A stretch of DNA of 64,000 nt from Odobenus rosmarus divergens (Eukaryota > Chordata > Mammalia > Carnivora > Odobenidae), in contig NW_004450267.1 of the NCBI RefSeq assembly GCF_000321225.1, positions 5,281,202 to 5,345,201 of the forward strand, given 5' to 3'. The notes beneath the pieces were generated by a model, which had not been told where the DNA came from, searched no databases, and was given only the letters and a program-made list of their open reading frames with translations. The translations under genes were made by a program, and so were the position numbers. Positions 35,311-45,834 of this stretch are shown piece by piece. Each line of letters opens with the position of its first letter. The first letter of the stretch is position 1.

Positions 35311-37300
35311 AAAAGGCTGTCTAGGTGACGGGTGAGGTAGAAAGACCCACAAAGAATTTGCCGTCTCTTCCTCCACGTGCCTTAGCTGGTCACTCCTATT
35401 GTTGCCTAGACATCTGGCCGAGGACTTGGGCACCCAGCCAGGATCTCAGGTTAGAACAGGGTCTCCCCTAAAGCCCGGTTTTAAGGTTTTACCTTATGAT
35501 CCTGCTTATCTCTTCAGAGATCAAATTAGCCAACCTCTTGGCTAATCTCCGGGCTCACCTTTGTGGAAGCGTTTCTCAGAATGTTGTGATTTCTTGCAGA
35601 ACAAAGTCAGGGAGAGGACGTGAAATGCAGACCAGTTTGAATCAGTGGGAGCAGCACCGCCAAGTGCTTTTAAAAGCAGGAGATTAGTGGACAGCCCCGA
35701 TTCTCTGAGTTCCACTCGTCCCAAAGGCCATGCTCAACTTCTTAGTTTCCCCTCTGCATGTTTATATTCTTTAGTTTCCCTTATAAAACTCTTTTCCTGA
35801 TAGAAAAATTTCCATAGAAGAGATTGTCAGGGCGGTTTGTTTTGGTTATCTATGTCTAGACAGGCCTTACTCATGGGTGGGATGACTTGAAAGCGGCCAA
35901 AGGCGCACCTGAATCACAAAACTCCCTCCAGCCCGCGGTCTGCGGCCCTGGCTGGAAAGTCCAGCCGCACACAGGTCCTTGCTTGGGCCCCTGACAAAAT
36001 GTCAGTCATCTGGGACGGGGTGTGGGTTAAAGTCGTTTATTTGCTAACACCCTCGATTGGTTTATTTGCTCCAACACAGAGACACGCCAAGAGCCCTGCA
36101 CCCGATGACGGGACAGTCTGGGAGGGAGGCTGCCCAGACAGGCACTTACATCCCAAAGGTTGGTGGGCAGACTGCGGGGAGGATTGTTTTCCTACAGGTG
36201 TCCTGTCTCCTGACAACAGGTCTATTCATCACCCTGAGGGCCTGAGAACTAGGACCAAGCAGCCAGGACTTCAGGAAAAGCGGCCTCCTCTCGTGGGCCA
36301 GCTGGGAGAGGGCGGTGGGGAGGAAACACAGCATCCCTCCTGGTTCCTGGTCCCCACCCTTCCCTCTAGCCTCCTTGCATCCCTGGGTAAGGGTCACTGT
36401 TCCTTCATTTCCTTCCCCTACTCCCCCAACGCATGCCCCCCCTGTCCTGGAGGCCTGAACTTACTTTCATCTGGGGCAAGTTCTTTTATTCACTGTAAGA
36501 AAAATGGCTTGGAGAGCTAATACCCTGTGGAGAGGGCACACAGTGAGGGCAACTCTCCACACTAAGACATTAGCAATTGCAGCAGGAAGTTCTCCATTGG
36601 GAGGAGTTGCAGGAGGTGAGTGTGGACTCTGGGATTAGGGGAGCAAAGATCACTAGAGGCTGGGGGGGGCGGGCTGGGGACCTATGGGGAGAGCATAGGA
36701 GCCTACCACCAATCCAAAGCCCTGCTCAGTGCTGTGTCCGGCACCAGTCTCTTTACCACAAGACAAATGGACAACGCTAGGCTAATCAAGTTTTTGTTTT
36801 GAAAAACTGAGTTCGTTAAGTTGTAAAACTGTTTTTAAGAAGGTATGATAAAAATAAAAATTAAGGATAGTCATTTTAGGAAGGAATCCAGGAAAAGAGT
36901 AGGATTGGTAGGCACATGCGGAGCTTCAATCATATTAGTGGTAACGACCTGTTTTGTAAGCTGGTCGCATTTACATGGGTGTTGTTTAATTTTTCATACG
37001 GCTTATAAGTACAAATACATACACTATGTTTAATTCTTCAAACTCTGAAATATTTTATTACATATATATTTGGATGTAGATGTGTAAAAGAGAGATGGGG
37101 GCTCTGGTTCACACATATTTTCTGATTATGTGCAAAGTAATGTGTTGGGAGGGGAGTGTCAAGAGTCTTAGGTCAGACAGACCTGAATCGCAAAGCAGCA
37201 ACAATCAACTTCTTGGGGATGTCAAGGCACTGATTTTTTTCAGGTCCATATTGACACAAGTCTACCCAAATATCACCAATCCTATTGTAATTCATGTTTA
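35311..37300. other. Intergenic, apparently unique sequence right of CpG island
   Basis: Nearly 2 kb without SINE, L1 or L2. The longest frame (35999-36520, +) has biased Pro/Gly composition and no family resemblance; I do not call it a gene. Confidence 0.5.
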
Positions 37301-37301
37301 G

Positions 37302-37376
37302 AAAAATGACAAGAAAATAAATAAATATATAAATAAATAAAAAATTTTTAAAAAGAATAATTAAAAATGACAAGAA
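37302..37376 (+). mobile_element. Tail-only retroposon-like insertion
   Basis: AAAAATGACAAGAA occurs at 37302-37315 and 37363-37376. Between them lies only A-rich AAATAAATAAATATATAAAT text with no SINE or L1 body. Confidence 0.55.
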
Positions 37377-38986
37377 GTTCATGTATCAGTGAAAATGTAA
37401 AAAGGAGAAATGGCTATAAGTAAAGGTGTGGAGGAGGCATTTTACAACTTTCTAGATGAGACATTTAATTTTGCAGTCCATTTCATTGATGTATAATTAA
37501 AACACGATAAAACTGACCAATTTTGAGAGCCCAGTTTGATGAGTTTTGTCAATACATTTAGTTGTGTATTCACTACCAGAATCTAGATACAGAACACATC
37601 TCCATCACCTCCACAAGTTTCCTAATGCCCTTGTATTAATCTCCCTCTCCCATTCCCCAGCCCTGGTAGCCACTGATCTGCTTCCTCTCACAAGGTTTGC
37701 CTTTTCTAGAATTTCATATAAACAGAATCATACAGTGAGTAGTCTGTATGATTGTTTCTGTAGTGGTTTGTCTCTGGCTTCTGTCACTTAGCATAATGCT
37801 TTTGAGAGTCATCCATATGGTTGCATGTATTGGTAGTTTAGTCTGTTTTGTTGCCTTATGGAGGTACTCATTGGCATGGATATGCCACAATTTATTTTTT
37901 CACTTATTGATGAACATTTATTTCTCATTTTTTAATTGATTTTTTTATCATGGTAAAATGTATATATCATAAAATTTGTTATTTTAACCATTTTAAAGCA
38001 TACAGTGTAGTGGCATTAATTGCACTCAAAATGTTGTGTAACCATCACCACTATATATTCCTAAAATTCTTTCATCACCCCAAACAGAAACTCTGTAACC
38101 ATTAAACAATAACTCCCCATTCCTCCACTCCCGGTCCCTGGTGACCCCTAATCTACTTTCTGTCTCTATGAATGTGCCTACTCTGGATATTTCATATAAG
38201 CGAAATCACACAGTATTTGTCCTTCAGTGTCTGGCTTATTTCATTTAGCATAAGGTTTTCAGGTTTCACCCATGTTGTAGCATGTTTCAGAACTTTTTCA
38301 TTTTTATGGCTGAATAATATTCCGTTGTGTGCATATGCCACATTTTGTTTATCTATTTATCTTTTGGTGGACACTTAGGTTGTTCCCATATTTCTAATTT
38401 GTAGTTACTATGAATAAAGCTGCTAGGCAAGTCTTAATCTTTGTGTGGACATGTGCTTTCATTTCTCTTGGATAAATACATAGAAGTGGAATTACCTGAT
38501 CATTTGGTAAGTAAATGCTTAACTTTATAAGAAACTGCTAAGCTAATTTACAAAGCGGCTTGTAACATTTGCATTCTCATTAGCTACCTATGAGAGTTCC
38601 CGTTGCACCACGTCTTCACCAACACTTGGTAGAGTCCAACTTTTGAATTGAAACAATTCCGGTGGGTGTGTAGTAGGATCTTATTTTAGTTTTAATTTGT
38701 GTTTCCTTATGTAAATTATGTTGAGCATCTTTTCCTATTCTTAGCTGTCATCCATATATCTTCTTTTGTGAGATGAAATGAGGTGTCTGTTTAAATCTTT
38801 TTCCCATTTTTAGAATCAAGCTGTTTGTCTTATTAATTATAGAGTTTTAAGAGTTCTTCATATAGTCTAGTTACAAGTCTGTTATCAGACCGGTATGTAT
38901 TCACATTCACATACATATTTGCAAAATTTATGTTGTGAATATTTTCTCAGTCTGTGGTTTCCTTCTTCATTTTTTTCATGGTGTCT

Positions 38987-39156
38987 TTTTTTTTTTTTTG
39001 TCTTAAGAGAGGGAGAGACAGAGAGAGAGAATCTTAAGCAGGCTCCATACCCAGCTTGGAGTCGGATGTGGGGCTTGATCCCACAACCCTGAGATCATGA
39101 CCTGAGCCAAAATCAATAGTTGGACACTTAACTGACTGAGCCACACAGGAGCCCCC
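38987..39156 (-). mobile_element. SINEC in L1
   Basis: Flanked by CATGGTGTCTTTT / CCACGGTATCTTTT. Confidence 0.9.
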
Positions 39157-39260
39157 CACCACGGTATCTTTTGAAGAGCAAATTAATTTTGAAGTAGTTT
39201 ATCATTTTTATGGGTTGTACCTTTTGTCTTTTATCAAATAAATCGCTAACTCAAGATCCC

Positions 39261-39374
39261 AGGGGCACCTGGTTAGCTCAGTCTGTGGAGCATGTGACTC
39301 TTGATCTTGGGGTTGTGGGCTCGAGCCCCACGTTAGATGTAGAGATTACTTAAAAATAAAATCTTAAGAAAAAA
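39261..39374 (+). mobile_element. SINEC, short form, in L1
   Basis: Flanked by AAGATCCCAG; GAGATTACTTAAAAATAAAA tail. Confidence 0.9.
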
Positions 39375-40032
39375 AGATCCCAGTGTTTTTTCCTTTGCTT
39401 TCTTCTAGAAATTTAGTAAGTTTAGACCTATGGTTCATTTCTAACTAATTATTGAATATGGTTTGCAGTAATAGTCATGGTATATATTTTTTTGTTTTGC
39501 ATATAGATTGTTCCAGCACTGTTTGAGATTATCCTTTTCCCATTGAAATACTATCTTTTTAAAAAATCATTTGCTAATATGTATATTTCTGAATTCTCTA
39601 GTCTGTTCTAGTGGTCTGTATGTCTTTATACACCAACACTTTACTTTTTGTAACTTTACCGTGACTTTATAATGTCTTGAAATCACATGGTGTAAGTCTT
39701 CCAACTTTGTTCTTTTTCAAAAGTATTTTAGCTAATCTAGGACTTTTGCATTTCCATATAAATTTAGATTCAGCTTAATTTCTACAACAAAACACTGCTA
39801 GGATTTTGACTGAGATTGTATTGAATGCACACATCAATTTAGAGAGAATTGACATGTTAATGATAGTGAATCTTTTGATCCACAAATGTGGTATATCTCT
39901 CCATTTATTTAGGTCTTTAATTTTTCTCAGCAATATTTTGTTATTTTTACTGTACCAAAGTCTTGCACATATTTTGTTAAATTTATCCATAAGTATTTTC
40001 TATTTTTATGCTATTTATTGTTTTTTATTTTT

Positions 40033-40213
40033 ATTTTTTAAAGATTTTATTTTTTTATGTTAGAGAGAGAGAACACAAGAGGGATGAGGGGCAGAGGGAG
40101 AAGCAGACTCCCCACTGAGCAGGGAGCCCGATGAGGGGCTCAATCCCAGGACTCCAGGATCATGACCAGAGCCGAAGGCAGATGCTTAACTGACTGAGCC
40201 ACCCAGGCGCCCC
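40033..40213 (-). mobile_element. SINEC in L1
   Basis: Flanked by ATTTATTGTTTTTTATTT / AAATATTGTTTTTTTAATTT. Confidence 0.92.
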
Positions 40214-40671
40214 TAAATATTGTTTTTTTAATTTTTACAATTTATCATTGCTTGTATACAGAAATACAATAGAATCTTTGTATATTAATTTTTTATTCTG
40301 TAACTTGCTAAACTCAGTAGTTCTAGTAACTTTTTGATAGATTCCTTTGGTTTTTCTACATAGATAATCATGTTACCTTACTTCTTTCTTTCCTCTCTGT
40401 ATGACTTTTGCTTCTTTTTATTTTCTTATTGCACCGGATAGGATTTCCTGTACTACTGAATGGAAGTGGTGACAGTGGACATCTCTAAAATCACATCTTT
40501 TAAAGAGAGAGAATGACACCTTTAAACATTTTTTCCCGTCCCAAATAGAAATAATCACTGGCTGTATAGAGGTACAAGCAAAATATGATGGGATGAGTTG
40601 GGGTTGGCAGAAAATGGAGCAATTAAATCCTATCCATTGGGGACTGTTTATAGAAGGCAAAGTTTTTTTTT

Positions 40672-40858
40672 TTTAATTTAAAGATTTTATTTATTTTTTT
40701 GAGAGAGAGAGAGAATGAGAGAGAGAACACGAGAGGTCAGAGGGAGAAGCAGACTCCCCGCTAAACGGGGAGCCTGATGCGGGGCTTGATCCCAGGGCTC
40801 CAGGATCATGACCCAAGCCGAAGGCAGTCGCTCAACCAACTGAGCCACCCAGGCACCC
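40672..40858 (-). mobile_element. SINEC just upstream of TM4SF19
   Basis: Perfect AGAAGGCAAAGTTTTT duplication; its right edge is 167 bases from the TM4SF19 ATG. Confidence 0.94.
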
Positions 40859-41025
40859 CAGAAGGCAAAGTTTTTAAGCAAGTTCTTTGGCTTTTTTTGA
40901 TCTGACCCAGGGAGGTGACATTATCTGTAGTCTGTTTCCCCCACCCTACCCTTGCTATGGGTGTTCCCCTTCCTGATGCTTCCAGCCAACAGAGCTACCA
41001 TGACTCTCCATCCATTGGTTCCAGG
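40859..41025 (+). promoter_or_regulatory. TM4SF19: TM4SF19 proximal 5' region (probable promoter/5'UTR)
   Basis: Only 167 bases separate the start codon from the 3' edge of a minus-strand SINE. The stretch holds a TTATCTG GATA-type match near 40921 and a C-rich segment, with no TATA box or CpG island. It also holds an upstream ATG at 41000 whose 15-codon frame ends at 41047, overlapping the main start. A transcription start here is inferred; upstream noncoding exons are possible. Confidence 0.4.
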
Positions 41026-41226
41026 ATGCTGTCCTCTCCTGATGTGATGGCATGCTCACGGACCTGCTCCCGCATCCTGGGGCTGAGCCTCGGGACTACC
41101 GCCCTGTTTGCTGCTGGAGCCAACTTGGTGCTCCTCTTTCCTAACTGGGATGTGACCTACCTGTTGAGGGGCCTCATTGGCAGGCATGCCATGCTGGGCT
41201 CTGGGCTCTGGGGAGGAGGCCTCATG
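41026..41226 (+). CDS. TM4SF19: TM4SF19 coding exon 1 (start codon, TM1)
   Basis: 67 codons from ATG to donor ATG|GTAAGT. The chosen start (41026, A at -3) gives MLSSPDVMACSRTCSRILGL, which aligns residue for residue with the human N-terminus as I recall it and leads to a 209-residue product. TM1 is ILGLSLGTTALFAAGANLVL (about residues 17-36). TM4SF19 is an L6-family tetraspan membrane protein linked to osteoclast fusion and macrophage lysosomes (literature). An in-frame ATG at 40915 would add 37 residues without family support. An out-of-frame upstream ATG sits at 41000. Confidence 0.95.
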
Positions 41227-41335
41227 GTAAGTGTTTGGAGTTTCTTGGGTGTGACTTCCCCAAACACCCCTCAGGGTGGAGCAGGGAGGTGGCAGGGGAG
41301 TAGTGTTTTGGTTCTTTGCAAGAATGCTTGATCTT

Positions 41336-41449
41336 GGGGGTGCCTGGCTGGCTCAGTGGGTAGAGCATGTGACTCTTGATCTCAGGGTTGTGAGTTTGAG
41401 CCCCACACTGGGCAGAGAGATTACTTAAAAATAAAATCTTAAAAAAAAA
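41336..41449 (+). mobile_element. SINEC, short form, TM4SF19 intron 1
   Basis: Perfect AAGAATGCTTGATCT duplication. Confidence 0.92.
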
Positions 41450-41764
41450 AAGAATGCTTGATCTAGCAAGCTGGTCTTGGGTCTATAGCAATTCCAAGGA
41501 ATAGGAGACTCTAGGAAGACTTGTCAAGTCTTGTTGCTGAACTTTGGCTTAGGACTAGAAGGCTGGTATAAACATTGCCATCCAGAGAGTCAGATCAGGC
41601 TAGTCATCCAATTGGGTCTTGACAGTCAAAGCGAAACCCTCTGGGAAAGAAAGGATTATCAAATTCATGTGCAGTGCCCCAACGGATCTATTTCAAAGGC
41701 ACAAGTGGCAGCTAGAAATGTCAATTACCCAATCTCTTCTTATCATTCTTCTCCCCTCTCCCAG

Positions 41765-41842
41765 GTACTCACTGCGGCTATCCTCATCTCCTTGATGGGC
41801 TGGAGGTATGGCTGCTTCAGTAAGAGTGGGCCCTGCCGAAGT
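41765..41842 (+). CDS. TM4SF19: TM4SF19 coding exon 2 (TM2 and intracellular loop)
   Basis: 26 codons, phase 0 at both ends, acceptor CTCTCCCAG and donor AGT|GTAAGC. It encodes VLTAAILISLMGWRYGCFSK then SGPCRS: the second half of TM2 followed by the short cysteine-containing cytoplasmic loop characteristic of L6 proteins (CFSKSGPC). The preceding 538-base intron contains one short plus-strand SINE. Confidence 0.95.
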
Positions 41843-41924
41843 GTAAGCACCAGATTCTACTCTTCTAATACCTAGAATGTCCCCACATCCTATTACTCAA
41901 TAGGCAGACTGGTAAAGAGGCAAT

Positions 41925-42120
41925 TTCAGTCTTGGGGCTTGAAGTCAGGTCCTGACCGTACCCTTCATAACCCTAAGCTGTTGGGCAAGTTCCTTAACCT
42001 TTCTGAGCTCAGGTCCTCATCTATAAAATGGGAGTGAACAGGATCAAATTAAGGGAGCAAGTGCTTAATGAGCCAGAAATGTCTATAAACATGTGAAGAA
42101 CTGCTACTATTTTAACCTAC
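41925..42120 (-). repeat. MIR in TM4SF19 intron 2
   Basis: TTGGGCAAGTTCCTTAACCT and CTCATCTATAAAATGGGAGT. Confidence 0.75.
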
Positions 42121-42181
42121 TGAACAATATGAACATGAGTTAAATGCACTGCAGTCATATGTCATTGATAGGAAATTTCCT

Positions 42182-42290
42182 GGGGTGCCTGGCTGGCTCA
42201 GTGGGTAGAGTGTGCTCTCAATCTCCAGGTCGTGAGTTCAAGCCCCATGTTGGGTGTGGAGTCTGCTTAAAAAGAAAGAAAGAAAGAAAG
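42182..42290 (+). mobile_element. SINEC, short form, TM4SF19 intron 2
   Basis: AAAGAAAGAAAG tail; flanked by GAAATTTCCTG. Confidence 0.9.
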
Positions 42291-42669
42291 AAATTTCCTG
42301 GCTATTTTGTTTAATTTTTCTTAGAGTTGGAAGGTTTTCCAGAAATCATCTAATGACTAGATTCTAGTCTAACCCCTCCATTTTACAGAAAATGAAACTG
42401 GGACCCAGAGTAAATTTGCACTTACAACTACAGTGGCATTCATATATAGCTGAAAAATTTCCGTACATAGGTAGTATAAGATTTATTGCTTATTCAGTCT
42501 CAGACACATGAATTTGTGGCCTCCTTACAGTAACTCGAGCCTACTTTGATATCTGCCGCCCACATATTGGGAACCCCACTGATTTAGTTATATGTTAAAG
42601 AATTAAATATAAACACCCACACATTTCATTCACTATCTGTTCTCAGTCTCATCTGGTTTTCCACTAGGC

Positions 42670-43130
42670 GAGTGAGTTGTTCTCAGACTTGTGTGTGAAT
42701 CAGAATCCCTTCAAGGTTTGTTAAAACATATTGCTGGCTCCACCCCCAGATTTTCTTTCTTTCTTCCTTTTTTTTTTTTTAAAGAGATATTGTCTGAGGA
42801 AAGGAGAAGGTAGGAGAGACAGGAGAGTTGACTCTATTTATTTATTGTTTTTAGAGGTGGGGGAGGAGGAGAGAGACAGGGAAAGAGAGAATCTTAAGCA
42901 GGCTCCATGCCCAGCGCAGAGTCTGATGCAGGGCTTGATCTCATGACCCTGAGATCATAACCTGAGCTGAAATCAAGAGTCAGACGCTTAACCGACTGAG
43001 CCACCCAGGCGCTCCAGCCCCAACTTTCCTGGTTCAGAAGGTGGGGTGAAGCGGGAAGTTGTGCATTTATAACAAGTTTTCAGGTGATGTGATGCTGCCA
43101 GGGCCGGGACCCCATTTTGAGCATTTCCCT
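42670..43130 (-). mobile_element. MER5A-like hAT remnant split by a SINE
   Basis: GTTCTCAGACTTGTGTGTGA, AAAACATATTGCTGGCTCCA, then after the SINE ACAAGTTTTCAGGTGATGTG and CCCATTTTGAGCAT. Confidence 0.7.
42755..43014 (-). mobile_element. SINEC, older, inside MER5A-like
   Basis: GAGAATCTTAAGCAGGCTCC body with an expanded purine-rich left part. Confidence 0.85.
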
Positions 43131-43561
43131 GGCCCCTCCCCAGTTCCCAACCAGCGTGACATTGTGGGAAAAGGACTCCATGATTCTACAAAAAAACTAT
43201 ATCTATATTTTATTTAAATTTTTAAAATATGTATTCTTTCGAAGGGAGAAAACGATCTGGTATTCTGAGAAAGAAGCCAATTTAAAAGCAAGCTAGACTC
43301 CTGCCAAGGAAATGAACTCATTGTTATCTTTGGGGAGGGAAGTGAGTGGTGCACAGACTAAGCGCAAGGACAGGACAGGAGTCCCTTCTGAGCTGACTGC
43401 AATTTCTGTCTCAGTCTCCCTCCCTCCCTTCTCTTCTACCTCCTTCCCTCTTTCCTCCCTTCTTTCCTTTCATGTTTGATTTGAGAAAGAGAGGAATCAG
43501 GGGTAGGAGCTTGGAACCTTTGGGAAAGCTTTCCTTAAAAGAGTCAGAAATGAGCATACGC

Positions 43562-43760
43562 GGGACACCTGGGTGGCTCAGTCGTTAAGCGTCTGCCTTC
43601 GGCTCAGGTCATGATCCCAGGGTGCTGGGATCGAGCCCCGCATCGGGTTCCCTGCTCGGTGGGAAGCCTGCTTCTCCCTCTCCTACTCCCCCTGCTTGTG
43701 TTCCCTCTCTCGCTGTGTCTCTCTCTGTCAAATAAATAAATAAAATCTTTAAAAAAATTT
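43562..43760 (+). mobile_element. SINEC, left arm of inverted pair
   Basis: Young CGGTGGGAAGCCTGC subtype; 72 bases from the opposite copy at 43832. Confidence 0.94.
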
Positions 43761-43831
43761 TTTTAAAATAGTAAAAAAGAAAAGGGCATGCAATGACCAT
43801 CCAACCCTTCTCTCCAGAGGCTGTTTAAACT

Positions 43832-44046
43832 TTTTTTTAAAGATTTATTAATTTATTTGAGAGAGAGAGAGAGCGCGCATGCACAGGTGCGAGTGGCGGG
43901 GGGTGAGGGGCGGAGGGAGAGGGAGAATATTAAGCAGACTGCATGCTTAGTGTGGAGCCCGACACAGGGCTCGATCTCACAACACTGAGATCATGACCTG
44001 AGCCGAAATCAAGAGTCAGGAACCGACTGAGCCACCCAGTGGCCCC
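43832..44046 (-). mobile_element. SINEC, right arm of inverted pair
   Basis: Ends about 320 bases upstream of TM4SF19 exon 3; carries GCGCGCATGCACAGGTGCGA. Confidence 0.9.
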
Positions 44047-44364
44047 TGAGTGTAAAAGTTTTTGATGCCAACCTGTTGAGAAGCTCTGGAGGGAGAGCCT
44101 ACTGGGTCAGGGAGACCCAGGTCCAAGTGACACTGCTTCCCCCTTCTCATGCATTCTCTCCCACCCCTTCCTGGCTCTACCTGCTGACCCCTCATCAGCC
44201 ACCTTGCCTTGGTTATGCTTTAATGGAGGTGCCAGGGGCAGCATTATCCCCCTGTGATACGATGGGGAAGAGCCTGAGTGCCAGAGAAGTTAGGCTTGTC
44301 CAGATCACCCCATCACCTGGTCATGACCCCGTCTCACCTCATGGCTTCTTCCCTCCCTCTACAG

Positions 44365-44534
44365 ATGCTCACTGCTCTGCTGTCCAGTAGCCTGGCTTTT
44401 CTTGGAGCCTTGATTTGCTTTATCACTTCTGGAGTAGCCCTGAAAGATGGTCCATTTTGCATGTTTGATGTCTCACCCTTCAATCAGACGCAAGCTTGGA
44501 AATATGGTTACCCATTCCAAGACCTGCATAACAG
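44365..44534 (+). CDS. TM4SF19: TM4SF19 coding exon 3 (TM3 and large extracellular loop)
   Basis: A 170-base exon, phase 0 in and 2 out, acceptor CTCTACAG and donor CAG|GTAAAT. It encodes TM3 (MLTALLSSSLAFLGALICFI, about residues 94-113) and the start of the large outer loop (KDGPFCMFDVSPFNQTQAW). NQT at about residue 133 is a potential N-glycosylation site, and the PFC cysteine is a family-conserved disulfide candidate. The donor has A at +3 and A at +5, weaker than the other donors of the gene. Confidence 0.95.
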
Positions 44535-44824
44535 GTAAATGGGCGGAGACTTGGATTTTCAGTCTTTTCAGAGAGACAAAGACAGACAGAAAGACACACA
44601 GATGGACTACAAACTCCTCTTGGTCACACGTTCTAGCATCTCCCTTCTTTGATGCTTGGCATTTTGCAGATGCAGCAACAACAGTCACCCTCAAGAGTCT
44701 AGACCTATGACCTTGGCTGGGGGGAGGCCCCAGGTTTCTACTGAGGTTGTTTACTTGGCTTTTCTTAGTTATTCCTCAACCCCTGGTCTCCCCCCACCCC
44801 CACCTTTTTTTTCTTTTGGGATAG

Positions 44825-45005
44825 GAATTATTTGTATGACCATTCCCTCTGGAACTCTGTCTGCCTGGAGCCTTCTAAAGCTGTCATTTGGCACGTGGCC
44901 TTCTTCTCCATCCTTCTGTGCATCAGCCTCCTCCAGATTCTCCTGGTGGTCATTCATTTCATCAACAGCTTCCTGGGCCTTTTCTGCAGCCTCTGCGAGA
45001 AGTGA
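44825..45005 (+). CDS. TM4SF19: TM4SF19 coding exon 4 (end of loop, TM4, stop)
   Basis: The last 59 codons plus TGA at 45003-45005, acceptor TTTTGGGATAG. It encodes NYLYDHSLWNSVCLEPSKAV, the rest of the outer loop with the partner cysteine in VCLEP. TM4 follows (WHVAFFSILLCISLLQILLV, about residues 172-191), and the protein ends FCSLCEK. The four exons total 209 residues, the same as the human length I recall. The antisense strand has an 84-codon charged frame (44769-45023) that is a shadow of this exon. Confidence 0.95.
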
Positions 45006-45084
45006 TAGGGAATGCTCTTTCATGCATGAGAGTTTTCCTCAGAAGCTGCCTTGAATCCCTTCTGCAGGATGGATTATAACTGAA

Positions 45085-45420
45085 CTCTCCTTTTAGGTAG
45101 TGATAATAACGGTAATGATTCCTTGCACATGTATTGAATGATATATGAATTTGAAATCACATTGTAAACTGCAAGATGATATGTTAGTAGAAGGAATAAT
45201 TAAGTCATTATTATTGTGCAGGAACTGGCAGTGCATAAAATGTCCTCCAGCCATGGTCTCATTTCAGCCTCTCAACAACTCCATAAAACTGGCCACATGT
45301 CACAGATATAGAAGTTGAAGCTCCTAGAGCATAACGGACTTGCTGCCTAAAAGCACTCAACTGGGTTCAGGCAAAGTCAGCACCTGAGCTCCAATCTTCT
45401 AAATTCAAGTTCACCAGTTC
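45085..45420 (+). repeat. MIR-like fragment in TM4SF19 3' region
   Basis: Diverged MIR text runs from GATAATAACGGTAATGATTCC to GTCAGCACCTGAGCTCCAATC, including the ACTCCATAAAACTGGCC and CACAGATATAGAAGTTGAAG segments. Confidence 0.5.
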
Positions 45421-45805
45421 TTATGGATTGAATTGTGGGTCCTCAAAACTCATAGGTTGAAGCCCTAACCCCCAATGTGACTGTATTTGTAGATAGAACC
45501 CTTAGGAAAGTAGTTAAGGTTAAATGAGGTCATAAAGATAGGACCCTAATCCAGTAAGACTGGCATCCTTATAAAACGAGGATGAGACACCAGATCTCTC
45601 TCTCCACACAAGCACAGAAGAGGCCATGTGAGGACACAGCCAGAAGGTAGCCACCTGCAAGCTAAGGAGGGGGCCCTCAATAGAAACCAACCTTGTTGGT
45701 ACATTCATGTTGGGACTTCCAGCCTCCAGAAAATAAATGTCTGTGGTTTGAGTCACTCAGTCTGTCGTATTTTGTTAGGGCAGCCTGCGCTGATTAATTC
45801 ACCAG
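45420..45805 (+). mobile_element. MLT1-like (ERVL-MaLR) LTR
   Basis: It reads GGATTGAATTGTGGGTCCTC, then CCCTAACCCCCAATGTGACT, GGTTAAATGAGGTCATAAAG, GCCATGTGAGGACACAGCC and CTTCCAGCCTCCAGAAAATA, ending near TATTTTGTTAGGGCAGCC. This is the familiar MaLR LTR text in sense orientation, including its own AATAAA. No internal retroviral sequence is attached. Subfamily name from memory. Confidence 0.75.
45732..45737 (+). terminator. First canonical AATAAA downstream of TM4SF19
   Basis: Reading on from the stop, this is the first AATAAA I find (727 bases downstream), and it lies inside the MLT1-like LTR. CATAAA variants occur earlier, within the MIR. Use as the real cleavage signal is inferred. Confidence 0.45.
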
Positions 45806-45834
45806 TATTCTTTTCTTTAGTGTTCAGTGCAGTT

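Larger units (their letters stand above)
37480..40500 (-). mobile_element. Ancient L1, antisense, upstream of TM4SF19
   Basis: Antisense L1 3'UTR then ORF2: CATTTAGCATAAGGTTTTCA, ATGGCTGAATAATATTCCGT, TAGCTGTCATCCATATATCT and TTGCTAAACTCAGTAGTTCT. It is interrupted by SINEs at 38987, 39261 and 40033 and decayed throughout. Confidence 0.8.

Noticed and set aside
35999..36520. 173-codon frame in unique intergenic sequence
   Set aside because: No recognisable domain, biased composition, no promoter or splice support; likely chance in GC-rich DNA. Transcript data could change this.
40915..41025. N-terminal extension of TM4SF19 from ATG 40915
   Set aside because: The frame is open, but the family start aligns at 41026 and the extension has no resemblance to L6 proteins.
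44769..45023. 84-codon antisense frame, rich in Glu/Ala and coiled-coil-like
   Set aside because: It is the complement of TM4SF19 exon 4, whose hydrophobic codons read as charged residues on the other strand.
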